Origin: Baylisascaris procyonis
Lineage: Eukaryota; Nematoda; Chromadorea; Rhabditida; Ascarididae
Length of the DNA stretch: 64,000 bases
Reading direction: 5' to 3'
NCBI GenBank assembly: GCA_037389465.1
Contig: JAZARR010000110.1
Location: 310,001-374,000 of the forward strand
The notes under the pieces are model-generated. The model was not told where the DNA came from and searched no databases. It saw nothing but the letters and a program-made list of their open reading frames with translations. The position numbers and the translations under genes were made by a program. Shown here one piece after another: positions 1 to 13,884 of this stretch (the first letter of the stretch is position 1; each line of letters starts with the position of its first letter).

Positions 1-1062
1 TTCAGCTGTTACTATTAGTGTGACTATGCACAATGAGACGAACAACTGCATTCTTATCGACATTGCTGAAAATTGCATAAATGGCCAACTGACGAACTGA
101 TGTTCAATTCATGGCCAAGTCATAATCAGAAGGCCGCAAGTGACATTACCTCGTGCAATTGTCATCAATAAACCAATATTGACATCCTATAAAATTTCAC
201 CTGTAGAACTGCTATTACCGGTATATAATCCACCGTCTCTTTATGAGGCAATCTTGATCAATGGTAGATAGTGGAAAATTTAGGCGGTTGGTTTTGACTC
301 TTTGATTAATGAGTCTTAAAAGAGTTAATAGCAAACTTTTAAATTCCAGGAGGAGCGCCGAAAAAATTTTAAAAAAAACGACCCCCCCCCCATGGTCAGA
401 TACAGTGTTCCTCCGGAGTAATGATTTATTTTGAAATGCTTAGCGATGAGTTCCTAAGAACAGCGAATACAAGTCGAATGAAACACTTCGGAGGGATATC
501 TTTTAAGCTCTTAGATTGGTATTGATTTTGAAAGAAGCATATACATAACAGAGATTGAAACATTTAATATTATTTAAGAATTATCCCTCTACTAAATATC
601 TCTTGAATAAATGTTCAATGACCATGGTGGTGTCCTTTCGATTTGAAATTTATATATTATATGCAAATGCTGATTGTGGACGAAGCTGCATATTTACGAG
701 ATGTATCTAAAATATGCACTTAGATTTCAAGTGGGCTTGATATTTGATGAATAGTACATCTGAAGGGCGTCACAATGAACACCTTAAAATATAGCTACGC
801 ATGTACGTTAGCTGTTGCAAGCAGACGAAGCAAATTGCTGCACGAGATTCAATTCAATCAGGGAAAATGTTTTTGAGTACATTCTCTCGTTATCTTTGTA
901 TGTGAAAGCGTTCGTTAAATGGATGCAGATTATACGTTTTCGCATTCTTTGAATTAGAAAGTGGAAAAACGTGTCAAGACGCATCAGAAACGATGGCTAA
1001 AGAAGTATGCGCTTTTAAAGCTGAAATATCTAGCAACGATGACACTATCGCTAATATTATAC

Positions 1063-1064
<2 letters not shown>

Positions 1065-1114
<50 letters not shown>
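1065..1114. repeat. (TA)n microsatellite
   Basis: About 25 TA units, directly followed by the GC-rich island at 1129-1363. Confidence 0.97.
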
Positions 1115-1119
<5 letters not shown>

Positions 1120-1128
1120 CCGCAAGCC

Positions 1129-1363
1129 ATATTCCGCTATCTCCTCGCGGGCGGTACGGGACAGGCAGTGGTTTCTGGGGAGCCATACCAGAGGAGCGTT
1201 ATGGTCTGCAGATCCTAACATGCTACAAAGGCTCCCAATAGGTCACGGGTTAACAACCAGGTGCCTGATCCTCAGTGATCCTCCGGGCTAAGTGTGGAAA
1301 TGCAGCTGCGGCTATATGAGAACGAGGTCTAGCAACCCGAGCGTCACTGCCGCGAACCTCAAT
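1129..1363. other. GC-rich island, probable dispersed-repeat fragment
   Basis: Roughly half or more G+C, set between TA tracts (1065-1114 and 1371-1494). It is abrupt on both sides and lacks a long open frame. Such islands in AT-rich invertebrate genomes are often truncated transposon copies; I cannot name the family. Confidence 0.4.
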
Positions 1364-1370
1364 CGCTAAA

Positions 1371-1494
1371 ATATACTATATATATAAATAAATAAACAAA
1401 TATATATATATATATTTATTTATATATATATATGTATATATATTTATATTTATATTTATATTTATATTTATATTTATATTTATATTTATATATG
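1371..1494. repeat. TA / TTTATA compound microsatellite
   Basis: TA-rich run that becomes a regular hexamer (TTTATA)n from about 1443 to 1490. Confidence 0.93.
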
Positions 1495-3270
1495 AAACCA
1501 CCGAACGGTTGAATATAAACACTTGAATATATACTTGCAATTAGACTTTGATATATTGTTCAGCCGATAAATTGTAGGAAAACGCAGAAATCAAATACAA
1601 AAGAAATCTCCTTTAAACATTTGTGGAATATTTCCGAGTTGCCTTGTTACTCAATAAGAAACGCAAACATAAGGTGCACTTCAATTATGAACACGCCTCT
1701 ATTAAATTCCGGAAAGCTTTGGAGCTCAAATATAATTCGGCCGAAATTGGCCAATGATTAATTTTGACTTTAATCTTCGACTTGTAGGAGAAAAACTGAC
1801 GTCATCGAAAATTTTCCTGTTTTTGAGGAGTTTTCTCCACATCTGAGTAAATTTTCTATCCTTTCCGGCAAGTGTTCGTGATTTCTTTTTTTTTCTCAAA
1901 AAACCTGAGACTTGCGATATGTGTTGAGAGGTGATTGGCCATTTGTGTTAAGCATAGCCATATACCGTCCTGATACCTCTTCATATAATGCACTCTCCCT
2001 GTATAGTTTCATGGAAAAACATTGAACAGAATGGACGCTTGGCACATTTCGATTCACATGATCACTGATGCGATGTACTTTATTACTCATTCGACTACTT
2101 AAAACAGCAAAACCAACAAGTTCTGAAAGGTTTACAAAAAATTTTAGTTCGATTAACGCATTATGATCAAGTTGTATTTGCGCATGTTTTTTTCTGGTGT
2201 ATATTTGTTTGTCTGCCTGTCTGTCTACTCGTCAGACATTTCCGACTTACAGACCGTTGAAGCTAAAGATGGGAAATTTGGTGGATATAGTCGACATTAT
2301 TCGATAAGTTCTTATGACAACTCTCATTTCCATCTAATGTTTTCTGAAGGCATGAAAAACTCAACATTTGAATGCTTTTCACGACCGATTGAAACATACC
2401 TTGCACCGATCGAGTCATATTTTTTTACTGATTAGATTCAAAAGAAATGAATTTTTTACAGAACATTTGTAGAGTGCTCGATTTGAGTGAAATTTGAATG
2501 CACAAGTGCGAATGAAAATAAGCTTGTCGCAATGTAATATTCCTGTTGGCTGCTTGAGCCAGATCACAAGTGGATGCATAGTGCTAGCTTATCTGCCATA
2601 CCTTTCCACTTCATTCTTCAAAAGGATATTCAATAAAGTCTTTAATGTAGTTTTTGGGCTTCTTTTTTCTTTTTTTGTTGATGATTAGAGGTTACAACAT
2701 CCTATAAGACTCGATCGTTGAACTGATTCAAAGGTCGTATTTATCGTAGATAACGAACGGCTTGAGATTTCAATATGGATTAAGTTTGTGCTAATCAAAG
2801 ACCTATATTTGGAATTGAAATGATAAATTAGCGCTAATATTTTAGTGCATAAACTCATCACCTCAATAAAAGACCTCAAAATTCAATTGTTGAACTGTCA
2901 AAAGTTGCAAATGGCTAAGATTTGCTTTACTTTAATTCTGCAAAAGATTTATTGAATGAAGAAAAACATAAATATTCAAGAAATATCGATTACATAGTAA
3001 TACGATAGAGTGACTCATGTTATATCTATAGTTTAAGAATTTTATCATCTCTATAACACAATATTTCCTTCGATTCGAATTCGAATATCTTTGAGAACCC
3101 GCATGAGAGATATTATAGAGGATGGGATTTGCTCTATCATTGTATACTTCATAATATTTCCCCCATACTCAGCCCTAAGAACGAACTTCTCCCCCATTTC
3201 ATTTTTGTAGTCTGGTATTTTTGCAGTCAGTGGTTTTCATGACAATTGGTACCAATGGGGAGAGAGTGTA

Positions 3271-3300
3271 GGGAAGATGGGGGGGAGGGGGGGGGGTGGG
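3271..3300 (+). other. G-quadruplex-type G tract
   Basis: Runs GGG, GGGGGGG, ten G, GGG separated by short loops: a canonical four-run quadruplex motif in otherwise AT-rich DNA. Confidence 0.7.
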
Positions 3301-6300
3301 TGATTTTATGAAACATCTACATCTGGAGGAGAAAGAGGGAGGAATCCACTGACAGTTTTTGCTGCCTTACTCGTTCAACATCAAGACACTGAACAAATCA
3401 GGCATTCTCTCAAATCACTCCAACTTCTTATTCGTATTCTCCATCCATATCCTCTTATTGACCGTTTTACTGAAGTAAACAAATATGACTACGTGTGTTT
3501 CGTTTTATATATACCTCATTTTGGTCTCTGTGCACACGCATACAAAAATATGATTTCATATAGCGTTTGAGATTTGAAGAAAGGCGTAAAAGTTATGCTA
3601 ACATGCTGCAATGGTAGTATAGAAAAAAATTTAATGCTATACAAAAGTACGCATTATTGATCAAAGTTTACAATTAAGTCAGAAAAAGTTTTCAATGCTC
3701 TTTGAAATCAGCCTCAATTCAGTTGTTATCTCTTAATTTATCACTCATTTATCAATCGAGATATATCAGCGACTCTTGCAATTAATCTCAACTACGCGTT
3801 ATATGAGAATTTGAAGTTGAATAAAAATTTATTTTTTTATTTTATCGTATGATTCAATTTTTAAAAAGTTATTAATGTTGTTTAAAATTGTGTTCAGTCT
3901 TGAATTTCAGGTGTCACTTCGAAAAATTATTAAGTATATTTCAATATTTTAACTATTGAAAAGGTAAGATGACGTCATCTATTAGTAGAGTTTGTGTCCT
4001 CTCTCGTTCTATTCTAGGTGAGTGTGCACGTGTAATAAAGTATGTCCAATCGAGTCGATATATGTAGATGTGACGGTTGTTCACTAATTGAAATTTAGTA
4101 TTAAAATTTTATGAGATGAAAATTGTTAATTTTGTGCTGCTAAATTCATATTACTTCAAATATAAAAATATAGGAGAAAAAAAAAGAAAAAAGGAATTCA
4201 GAATGAAATATGAAAATTCGTAGTGCTTTTCGATTAATCAATCGAAACAAGTAAGTTGTTAAAGTTTTTTTCTTATTCAACTTGTCGAACTGAAAATAAT
4301 TCGTAAATACTGCGATCGTTGAAGTGTATCGTTTTCAAAGTTGATCGCTTCTAACTTAATTATAGCTGTGAAGTTCATGTAGCTAATTTTTGTTGAAAAA
4401 AAAAATCGATAGTAAGTTCATTTCCTTCACAAAACTTGTGTATGAATGGAAATTGCTTGATTAGGAATTCAAAAGGATAGAAATCATAAGCTAAAATTTA
4501 AAATTTTAGTTGAATAATTTTGAATATTTTTCAGCTATTTAATAAATGGTAATATAGTTTTATAAATGTATATAAACAAATTTTACGAGCATTTTAGATA
4601 ACAGATGAAATTAACATGACAAACATCAAGGAATACGCATACGGATCGACGACTACCGTTCGGTAATTCGGTTCACCTAAAATATACCAAAAATATAGCT
4701 ATTGATGAGATTTGTGGTACACTGCTAACGGGAGAATCACAATGCTCCATATTGTTGACCACATTAATAAAATTAACGTAAACGCTCTATGAAAGGACAA
4801 AAAATGCGGAAAAAATTTGCATATGATGAAAACTGCAACATCGGAAACATTCATATAAATATGGTTAATAAAATAATCGAGAATGAGTGCCACAAAACCG
4901 CTACAATATGAATTTTTTTTCTTGAAAATGCCGCCAATCGGATCAAATGACCGCATAGCTATTACAGAAAAAAAAAGATCAATAATATTTGCCTAATAAT
5001 AAATTTTCCTGTAGAGTTTTTTGCAAATTTTTTCAACTTGCAAATTATTTTTTTTTATTTTTCTTAAAATTTTAAAAAAGCGAATTTAAAAAATTTATTA
5101 ATATGAAATTATTGTGAAATTTAGACAACTAGCAGAGGAAAATAACCATTAATGTGCGAAATTTTTTCAACGTTATTGTCATAGTTAATGAGAATTGAAA
5201 ATAGCCCAGCTAAAAAGTGCATACATTTATGCATATGAAAATATGTATTGTTGGGTTATCTTTGCAAAATATGTAAAATATACCTTTGTGGAAACAAATT
5301 GTGGAAACAAATGCAAAACCATCAAAAAACACAAAAAATAAAGATAATAAAGGGGGAAATAACGTAATTCGAATTTTTCAGCTCAAAAAGTGATTTTTGA
5401 GTATATGAAATTCATTAGTTATTTATATACAAATTTATTTGTTTATTTATTTATTTACCTAATTCGTTTGAACGTTCAAATGTGAAGGAAAACATGTAAA
5501 AATATATGAGGATAACAAGTAAGAAGAAGGAAAAACTTTCAAAAATCTAAAATTTTTTTGTGCAATAAACAATTCTATTCGTTCGGTTGAGATTCTACTG
5601 AGCAACAATCTGCTTTCATTGAAATTTCGGGTGACACAACAACACCGATTTATGACAGCATATACATGTCATCTTTGAGTTTTCCCTTTTTTCGATATTC
5701 ATTAACGATATATGCATACTTAATGTGATCGGCATATGATTGCTAAGAAACGATTTGAAAAATAATGAATCATTTATACATTAATTGATTAATGAAATTA
5801 ATTGAAATATCGTATTTGAATTTATTATAACGAAATTGATTAAAACGTTAATTATAACGAAATTAGTATTATCGATTAAAATATCGTATTTTAAATTATT
5901 CTCTTACTTTTATAAATAATAGTCGTTTTTTGTTTTAACCCGATTCAAATGTTTCATCAAATATTTGCAAGAAGCTAATTAAGGAATAGTCCATGCTAGT
6001 TCTTAGACGAAAAAGAGTATCATATTGTTCGGCGTTTAACAGAAGACATGTGCAGATCAACCTCATGTTGTTCTAAATACTCGATCTGTTATATACTCCT
6101 CTTATACCTGTCTCTTCCCTCCCCCACCCCCGCCCCCCCCCCCCATCTCTTCTTGTCCGACCTACTTAAGCAGCTTTTTTGACCGATCTTTCACACATAC
6201 TTGACAATCAGCCTATTTATATCAAAAAAGTTGACGTGGATGAAAGCAAGTGAATTGGAATGCTTATAAGGCTCTTTTGCTTGAAATAAACCAAGGAAAA

Positions 6301-7051
6301 ACTATAGTACCAAACATGTAGGCAAGAAAAGCTTCTTCAGCGTATTTTTTACATATCTTTTTTTACACAATAACTTATATCTTAAGGAGATCTACCTGCG
6401 CTTTTTTCTGAATAACTTCCTGCTAGTTTCTTTTTCTTTTTTTACTGAATGAGAAGAGATCCCTCCAGAATTATTGAACGGCACATAACGATAATACATT
6501 GTAGTTTCTATCCTTGTAGTAAACCGACTACCATCAATAGTAAACATAAAACAACTTGATCTTAGAGAAAACAAATTGAACTTAGCAACCTAATCTTTGA
6601 GAAAATAAACTTGAACATAAAAGTATTCGATATGAAGTAATTGGTGCCGCTCAAAATATTAAATCAACAAATGCTAATGAAAAAGTAAGTTGAAAAAAGT
6701 TTTTCTAATGTCACTAGTCGTATGAATCGAATAAATATGAAAGGAAATTACTTATTAAGAATTACAGTAAAACAGTGATGAAAATAATGCACTGAGATGA
6801 GATCAATCATAACTGTTGTGAATCAAAATTCACTCATTTATTAAACATTCTTTTTTTGGCATTCGTCTAAAGAGTGAATTTGCATAAATTGAAAAGATCT
6901 ACCTTAAATTTTCAAAAAATATGATTACGTCTAAAATATTTTCATGAGGAATAGCTTAATTGTGCACAACAACTAGCCAAATAAAATATGTCAGTGTAAT
7001 GGGCTCTAATTGAAATAAAAACATACAAGGAGAACAGTAATGAGGGAGATA

Positions 7052-7075
7052 GGGGGCGTAGGGGAAGGGGAAGGG
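7052..7075 (+). other. G-quadruplex-type G tract
   Basis: GGGGG, GGGG, GGGG, GGG with loops of 4, 2 and 2 bases. Confidence 0.75.
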
Positions 7076-7507
7076 ATGAGAGGTGGTAGTTCATTTCCTG
7101 ATGTGTGACTATCATCTCAAAAATGCTTAGGTCGTGAATGAGTATAGTAAAGGAGAAGCATAGAGCAACAGCTTGCTCGACAATTGAAATGCCCACTTCG
7201 AGCACTCTCATTTGAGGAGTAGTGAAAAATCGGCATTAAGCCTCGCCCATATATTGGGCGGGCCTATATGTTCTTCATTTAACAACTACTAAAATGCGTT
7301 GGAAGTATTAGAATCATCGAATAAATCACCCTATGAATCGGTGTCGATTTTGAAATGAAATAAGAAAAACAAAACTGTTAGCCGTGTTTCTCTCTCCATT
7401 CCTCGTTCTTTTTCTATTTCTGTTCATTAACAATCGAAATAATTTAACATTTCTTAGTAAACTGGAAAATATTTTTGAAAAGAGAAAAGAAAGAAAATAA
7501 ACTTGTT

Positions 7508-7588
7508 AATGAATAAATGAATAAATGAATAAGTGAATAAATGAATAAGTGAACAAATTAACAAATAAATAAATGAATAAATAAAAAA

Positions 7589-7655
<67 letters not shown>

Positions 7656-7755
7656 ATGGATAGATAGATAAACAAATATATAAATAAATAAATAAATTAA
7701 TTAATTAATTAATTAAGTAAGTAACAGAATAAATAAGTAGCAATAGATAAATAAA
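7508..7755. repeat. (AAAT)n tetranucleotide tract
   Basis: Pure AAAT core at about 7588-7657, with degenerate GAAT/AAGT/TTAA variants either side. The repetitive leucine/isoleucine/tyrosine frame on the minus strand here is only the translation of the repeat. Confidence 0.95.
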
Positions 7756-10045
7756 AGAAATAATTCGATGGTGTTGTTTTGAGGATGTTTTTGATCGTTT
7801 CGAGCTAATGAACTCTCAATCATTCGCTCATTCAAATGCTTCCTACGAAGTAGCAACTACGAACTATCGAAAAATACTTTGGTAGCAGAGAAAGGTTAAA
7901 GCGCAAAAATTGCAAGAAGCAAGTAACATTAAAATGAATAGATGGTTTTTTCGTACGGAACAGGAAAGAGTACAAGGAAGAATTCAAAGATTTATACAAA
8001 GGCGACGCTTCGCAGTGTAAAATCTCCTATGAGTCCTTGCAGCGGAATATTCTGAAATGTTTACATCAAATTATGAGACTGTAATGACTATTACACCACC
8101 TTTTTTAATTGGAAGGAAATAATAACAACAAAGATTTTTAAAAGCTTAATGTAGAGAACGTATAAGCCATAATGCAGCGGGGAATAAAATGGTGGTGTTA
8201 AGGGATATTCGAGAATTTCTTTTAGACGTATTTCTCAAACGGCAATCCCGATTCCACTTCCATCAGCAAAATTTTAAAGTTTAGGTTAATGTCAGAATGC
8301 TTACAAGTCTATCGAAATATGTTAGATTAGTTATCGGCTAATAAAGTATCGTTGAAGCGCTTGTAAGATATTTTTTATTTATATATAGCTGATAACGAAA
8401 ACTTTTTAAAATATGTAGTGAAAATATTTTTTCTATAAATTTCTATGAAAATTTAAAAACATTTCTGTGAAAATAAGTGAGTGCGGCAACGAAAACAGCA
8501 GAGAATGCCCATTCAAGTTAATTGAATGCCCTTTCAAAAGACCTTAACTTTTTTTTTAAATTTCATGTTTAAAATATCGATCATTTCAATAGAATTATGC
8601 TGCAACAGAGGTGGATAAATAATATGAGTGTATTTATCATCATTTAGTAAATATTCATTTTAAAACGAAAAAGTTTATGCAAATTTATGCAAAAAAATTT
8701 GCATGAAGTTTTCTGTGCATATTCTTGCAAACATCGTTTTCCCAATAGCGATTTATATCTGAAAGAATAAAAAATTGAGTTGAGGAAATATATCATATGG
8801 ACTATGCATCACAACCATAATATAAGAAAATTATTACAGTCATTTTGAAACGTGATCGGAAATTTACGCTGACATATTGCAGCCATATAATAAATATCGT
8901 GCTACCTGATCGTTATGTTAGGTGATGAAATCAATTGTGCTAGAAGAAAAAAAAAACAATCAATTTCTTATGGAATATATTTATTCGATGAAAAATATTT
9001 CGATATGAATGATTTTAGCCGAATAGAGATCGCTATTGGAATGGGGGAAGGGGTAGGTATAATGAATATTTGACAAGTAGAGATTGAACTCTGATGGTTA
9101 TCACAATTGAATGAGTTTCAACAAATCTAGAGGCGAATTATTTCGACAATACTTTTTCTAAAAGAATTGATGGAAATGCCTTAAAAATATAGTTTAGAGT
9201 CGTAATGAAGAAAAATTTCTTTTAGATATTATATAATATTATTTGAAGTATCTAAAGAAATTTATTAACTTATAGAACGATTTTTCAATTTAAAGCAACT
9301 AATTATTTATGAAATATAACATACGATTAAGCCGGGTTCACATTTATAGAGGATACTCTATCATCTTTTCCTCCTGCAATGTTCTAGTGATATGTGGTGA
9401 AATAGACAATAGGAACGGCATAGAGCAGAAAGACGGACACTGTGAATATGCAAATTATATTTACTTAGACAATGCTTGGTTTATTGTTCTAAGCTTGGTG
9501 ATGGGCGGTCACCTATAGCACAGCTCTCTGAATGGATGTGAGCGGGATCGACCAGGATATTCTCGGGGAAAGAATGTTCTCGAAACGAATCTTTGTGAGT
9601 GTTTATGTTGTCATATGGAGCTTCCCACTGTCAGAATGAACCACTCAGTTGAGCCGCTAGTTACCAAGCGGAAATACTGTTTAGACATCCAGAACCGCAG
9701 CTATATCCTATGATGACAAAAGTGTTTAACAGAAACCGAATCGCGCTCCAGAGCAGAAAGCAAAGAGCTCAGTATTCATATTGATCGGGTTGCCGCAGGT
9801 ATTGATTAGCAGGAAATGAAAATTATTGACAGCCAACTGGTCGATGAAATTGTAGTGGCAATCGGAAATCAGAAACTTGTGGACTCTCACAACTGAAGAA
9901 ACTTTTCTGTAAAGCGGTCATCCTGGCTACATGCCAAGCCTTCGTTGAGGCAAAGCTTAGAAAATTTGCATTTTCCCATCAATCCCATTTCTGTTTTTGC
10001 GATCACATCGGTTTCCACATCAACGTTTCATGCATATCTTCTTAC
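7756..10045. other. Non-coding stretch with higher-GC block
   Basis: AT-rich to about 9300, with octamer sites at 8677 and 8697. From about 9330 to 10000 it is noticeably richer in G+C, without a long frame, tandem repeat or recognisable element. Confidence 0.5.
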
Positions 10046-10146
10046 CTCATTCCTATCGTCGTTGAAATTAAACGTGTAAAAATTTTGATTTTAATTGCAT
10101 TCTCCATAGAAATTCGGCCTTCAAAACGGTCCGCTGTTTTTGGCAT
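10046..10146 (-). CDS. Possible first coding exon on minus strand
   Basis: Minus-strand ATG at 10146 reads MPKTADRFEGRISMENAIKI and onward to the consensus donor GAG|GTAAGAAG at 10045 (phase 2). The frame stays open further upstream. It faces away from the candidate + strand exon at 10824, so the 0.68 kb between them could be a shared promoter. Not recognised and not connected to further exons. Confidence 0.15.
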
Positions 10147-10823
10147 GGTACATGTACGGTACACGAGGTCAATTACTAAAGAGATGAGTTTCGCTGTATG
10201 TGGTTTACGAAATATTTGGCAAAACATCGCCAACCCGCTTATGTACAATGCTCCCTGCTACTAATATTTCAGGTACGGTGTTCCTTTGCTGCTAATACTT
10301 CAGATACGGTACTCTCATGCGGTCAACTACGCACTGATTATTCGTTTGATGAAAAGTTGTCCGCGAAATGCAAGAGTAGCCACAACCGATTTAATGATAC
10401 GCAGAGGAGATCGCAGATAAAAAAAAAAGGAAACAGCGGAAATGCATCAATCGTCAAATCCCTTGGCAGCAAACATGATGAGCTCGCTTGAGCCTTGACT
10501 CCCAAACATCATGAAGTCCCTTGTAAAAAAGTCAGATCCTTTGAGTCTTAAATATCATGAAGTACTATAATTTATGAACAAATACACCATGCGTTTATGC
10601 GAAATATGGTTTGGCACCAACTGGTCATTTCATATTTTTGAAATTGAACACTATGGGTGCAATTTACCTGTAGAGAAGGTTGTACAGGTGGGAGGTCATG
10701 AGGTCTTTTAATCTGGCTGAAAAAGGTTACGAATCGTAAGATTTACAAAGCGAGCAATTATTGTTTTCAATTCACAATATAATTTTTGTTACGTATTATA
10801 AATCATCAAAAGAGAAGCAATCT

Positions 10824-10917
10824 ATGACAATCGACGAACGAGATGAAATAATCGAAAACGATTGCATCACTGATAAAGTACCACTTATTCCAGCTGATAT
10901 TAATCGTAGCCAAGAAA
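10824..10917 (+). CDS. Possible first coding exon, acidic N-terminus
   Basis: ATG at 10824 opens MTIDERDEIIENDCITDK and runs to a good donor AAA|GTAAGC at 10918, in phase 1. Codon choice looks coding and the peptide is strongly acidic, as at the cytosolic N-terminus of some membrane proteins. I found no downstream exon that must join it, so this is only a candidate. Confidence 0.2.
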
Positions 10918-13863
10918 GTAAGCCTTCCATCGATTTTTTTTCAAATCTGAAAAATTTCTAAAATCATCAAAAATATGTAAATAGGTGGGATCCTATGTGT
11001 TTGATGTTGCAAGTTTTTTGAAGAATTTGCAATATTTTTGAAGGGAATTTGTTGCTTATCTTCAGCGATAATATTCCCAGAAAAAATACTTATTAATATC
11101 TGTACAACGCAATGCGAAAGCATGACTTTATATGATATATAAAAAATATAAATACAAAAAAAGATCAAATTTTACAAATTTAAATCACTGAACCGACAAG
11201 ATGATTAAACTCTGCCAGTGCAGTGACTAAGCAAATTTCATATGCGCTGATTTCAATGTTGCAATCTCATGCACCGAACGGCTAATATTGCCACCAAAGA
11301 AGTTCTGCGATGAGGCGAATTAAGCAAGTGACATATTCAGAAAAAATATTTATGATGTCCTTAAGCGAGTGAAATCCACAGTGGTGAAATGTAAAAAAGT
11401 TATGGATACTTTTCTACTCATTGAAATCAGAAAATGAATGACAGGAAGAAAGGAGCCTTAGACCGAACCCCTAAGGAATCCAACTATGGAGAGCTGAAAA
11501 ACCAATTCAAAATGGCTAAGGAATTTTGCGGCCCAATTTGGATAAGAATATCAACATAAAAATATTCAAAAATTATTTAAAAAGATCAGTGAACAATCCG
11601 AAAAAGATGTGGGAACATATCAACAATCTTCTTTATCCATATAGCTATTGTTCAACAAATACCAACGGATAAATGCTGTTATGAACAAAATGTCCCAGTT
11701 GACTAAGCACTAACTTGTTGCGTAATTTCAGATGCTCTTTAAACACATTATACAGAAAGGGTGATTGCTGAAGTGGTATAAGCCAACAAAATTCACAGTC
11801 CTTTATTTGGAAAAAAAAAGACTGTGAAAAAGACCTAATCACTCAAAAATTAAACGTCTTATGAGGCATGGGTTCAAGCCAATCTATTTTCAGGATGAGA
11901 CCAATTTGAGTATGTAGATTCGATCGGTAGCGAATTTCTCTAGTCGAATTCTTCTCAGAGTGAATTCATCTCAAATTGCAACAAAGAACAAATAAATTTT
12001 TTTTTGCTCATCATTATATATCTACTTGCAAATGCATTGAAAATTGAAAAAAAAAAATTGCTCATCTCTATTTGCATGCAAAATTTCTCATGCGCAATTG
12101 CGCAATGCAAATTGCAAAGGTCAATGCATAAATTTAACATGAAAATATTGAAAATTTATCGCTCCAAACATTGTTTCTTTACAAAATTTTCCAAAAAAAA
12201 AATTTTTTTTTTCAAAAGTGCATTGATTTCTTTTACTGCATTGCATCAACTCTATTCCGTCTCTTTCTTTTGATTCGAAAATTTGCCGTGAAAGGAGCTC
12301 ATTTTGAATGATTTGATCAAAGTTATATCGAAAACGAATGCGCATTCCTGATTTGAATTTGTGGGCAACTCTTTCATTTTTTTATTCAATTTCTAGCAAT
12401 TCTATAGTAATATGCGCTAATATAATCACAACTTTTTCATTGTTAGATGCATCTTTCTCAGTTGTAATAGAAATTTAAATACCGTATACATCATGAAAAG
12501 GCTTACATCCGTTAAGTTTCTAATATCTTAAAGCATATGTACTTTTTATTTATTTCGTTTTTTTTCTTTCTCATTGAGAATTTCTTTCGAATAAATCAAC
12601 GACTTTCTAAAAATTCACATTTGAATACGTTGTGAAATGGCTTTCATAATCGAAGCGTTTTTTTTTTTGTTGAGTGAGAGAGGAGAAAAGATTTGAAAAA
12701 AAAAATCTTCGAAAAAAAAATTATTCAAATTTTCAGTAATAAATCTGCATTTACAACGATGCGATAAAAATTATATTGTCAAAGATAAGACCATAATACT
12801 GATGATTTTTTCCAGTTGCATTCGCAATTTGGGTTTTGTTGCATAAAATGTGCATTAAGATTGCATTAGAAATATAGTTGCGGTTTTTGAAATCCCCTTA
12901 ATTTGAGCGTTTTTCCGCAAATCCGGTAGGTCTTTTTTGAAAAGTGTTTTATGCTGCAGTCTTAATATACACCCGCATAAATAGGAAGTTTTTTTTTTTT
13001 TTTAATGCTGTGGTGATGTTTTTTTAGATATAAATAGATGCATATGAGAGAGAAGAGAGGAACTTGATTCTACATTGACTCAAAAAGAGAATATAACGAA
13101 ATAAAAGTGAGGAAATTGAGAGTAGTGAAATTTGTGTATGATAACCAAACTAAATGCTGACGAATGGTACTTTTTAAATGCGTTATAGTGCATAATTTTG
13201 ATTTTTTTTACTAAAATAAATGCTATTAAAGAATGTTATGCATTACTCAACGAGCGCAACGATGTAAGTGAAGAGACGCTGAAAATGAAAAATCAGTAAA
13301 GAAGAATAGAAAAAGGCTATGAACTATAAAAGTAAAAATTTTAAAGAAACCATAAAGGTGGACAAATTTTTAGCCACAAATGCTTGAAGAATGACTAATA
13401 AAAACCCAGAAAGATGAGCAAATAATGTATGAACTGAGAAAAACAAATTCATTTCAATGTAAAAACAAATTATTAGACATGCGAGCAAAAAAGACGCATT
13501 AGGTGGAAAGAAGGAGGGGATTGGGCGAGAGGGGGGGGGGGACGGTATTATTTTCACTGATAAGTTGCCTAAAAGCGATCAAAAAAAAGAGTGATCACTT
13601 CGCTCAATGTCAAAGAGTGGGAAAAACCCCAATATGAAAACAGAGAAGGCAAAAAAGTGTCGTTCACCAGGATAGTGTGCAAAGAAAGTTGAATAGTGCC
13701 AACTTAGCCCCTTTTTATCATGAAATAGACCTGATTGAAGCAGCTGGCATCACTGCAACACGACAACATATTTGGCCCCACCTTTGGCTCTCAGGACTGG
13801 TTACGGTTTTTGTGGTGTGTGACAGCACATATTACCTTTGACTAGTATTTTAAAGGTGGAAGA

Positions 13864-13884
13864 GGGGAGGGGAGGGGGAATGGG
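13864..13884 (+). other. G-quadruplex-type G tract
   Basis: GGGG-A-GGGG-A-GGGGG-AAT-GGG, just upstream of an unrecognised open frame (13885-14193). Confidence 0.75.

Larger units (their letters stand above)
1495..7507. other. AT-rich non-coding stretch
   Basis: No supported gene. It contains many A/T homopolymers, the G tract at 3271-3300, a C tract at 6121-6144 and a small GC hairpin at about 7240-7263. A 90-codon frame at 2163-2435 begins with a hydrophobic signal-like leader, and a hydrophobic minus frame sits at 4699-4956; neither is recognised. Confidence 0.6.

Noticed and set aside
2163..2435. 90-codon frame with signal-peptide-like start
   Set aside because: The hydrophobic leader is plausible, but there is no cysteine pattern, domain or splice context to support a secreted protein.
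4699..4956. Hydrophobic minus-strand frame resembling part of a serpentine receptor
   Set aside because: An acceptor-like TATTGTAG precedes it and two membrane-like stretches are visible, but no family motif is present and AT-rich DNA yields such frames by chance.
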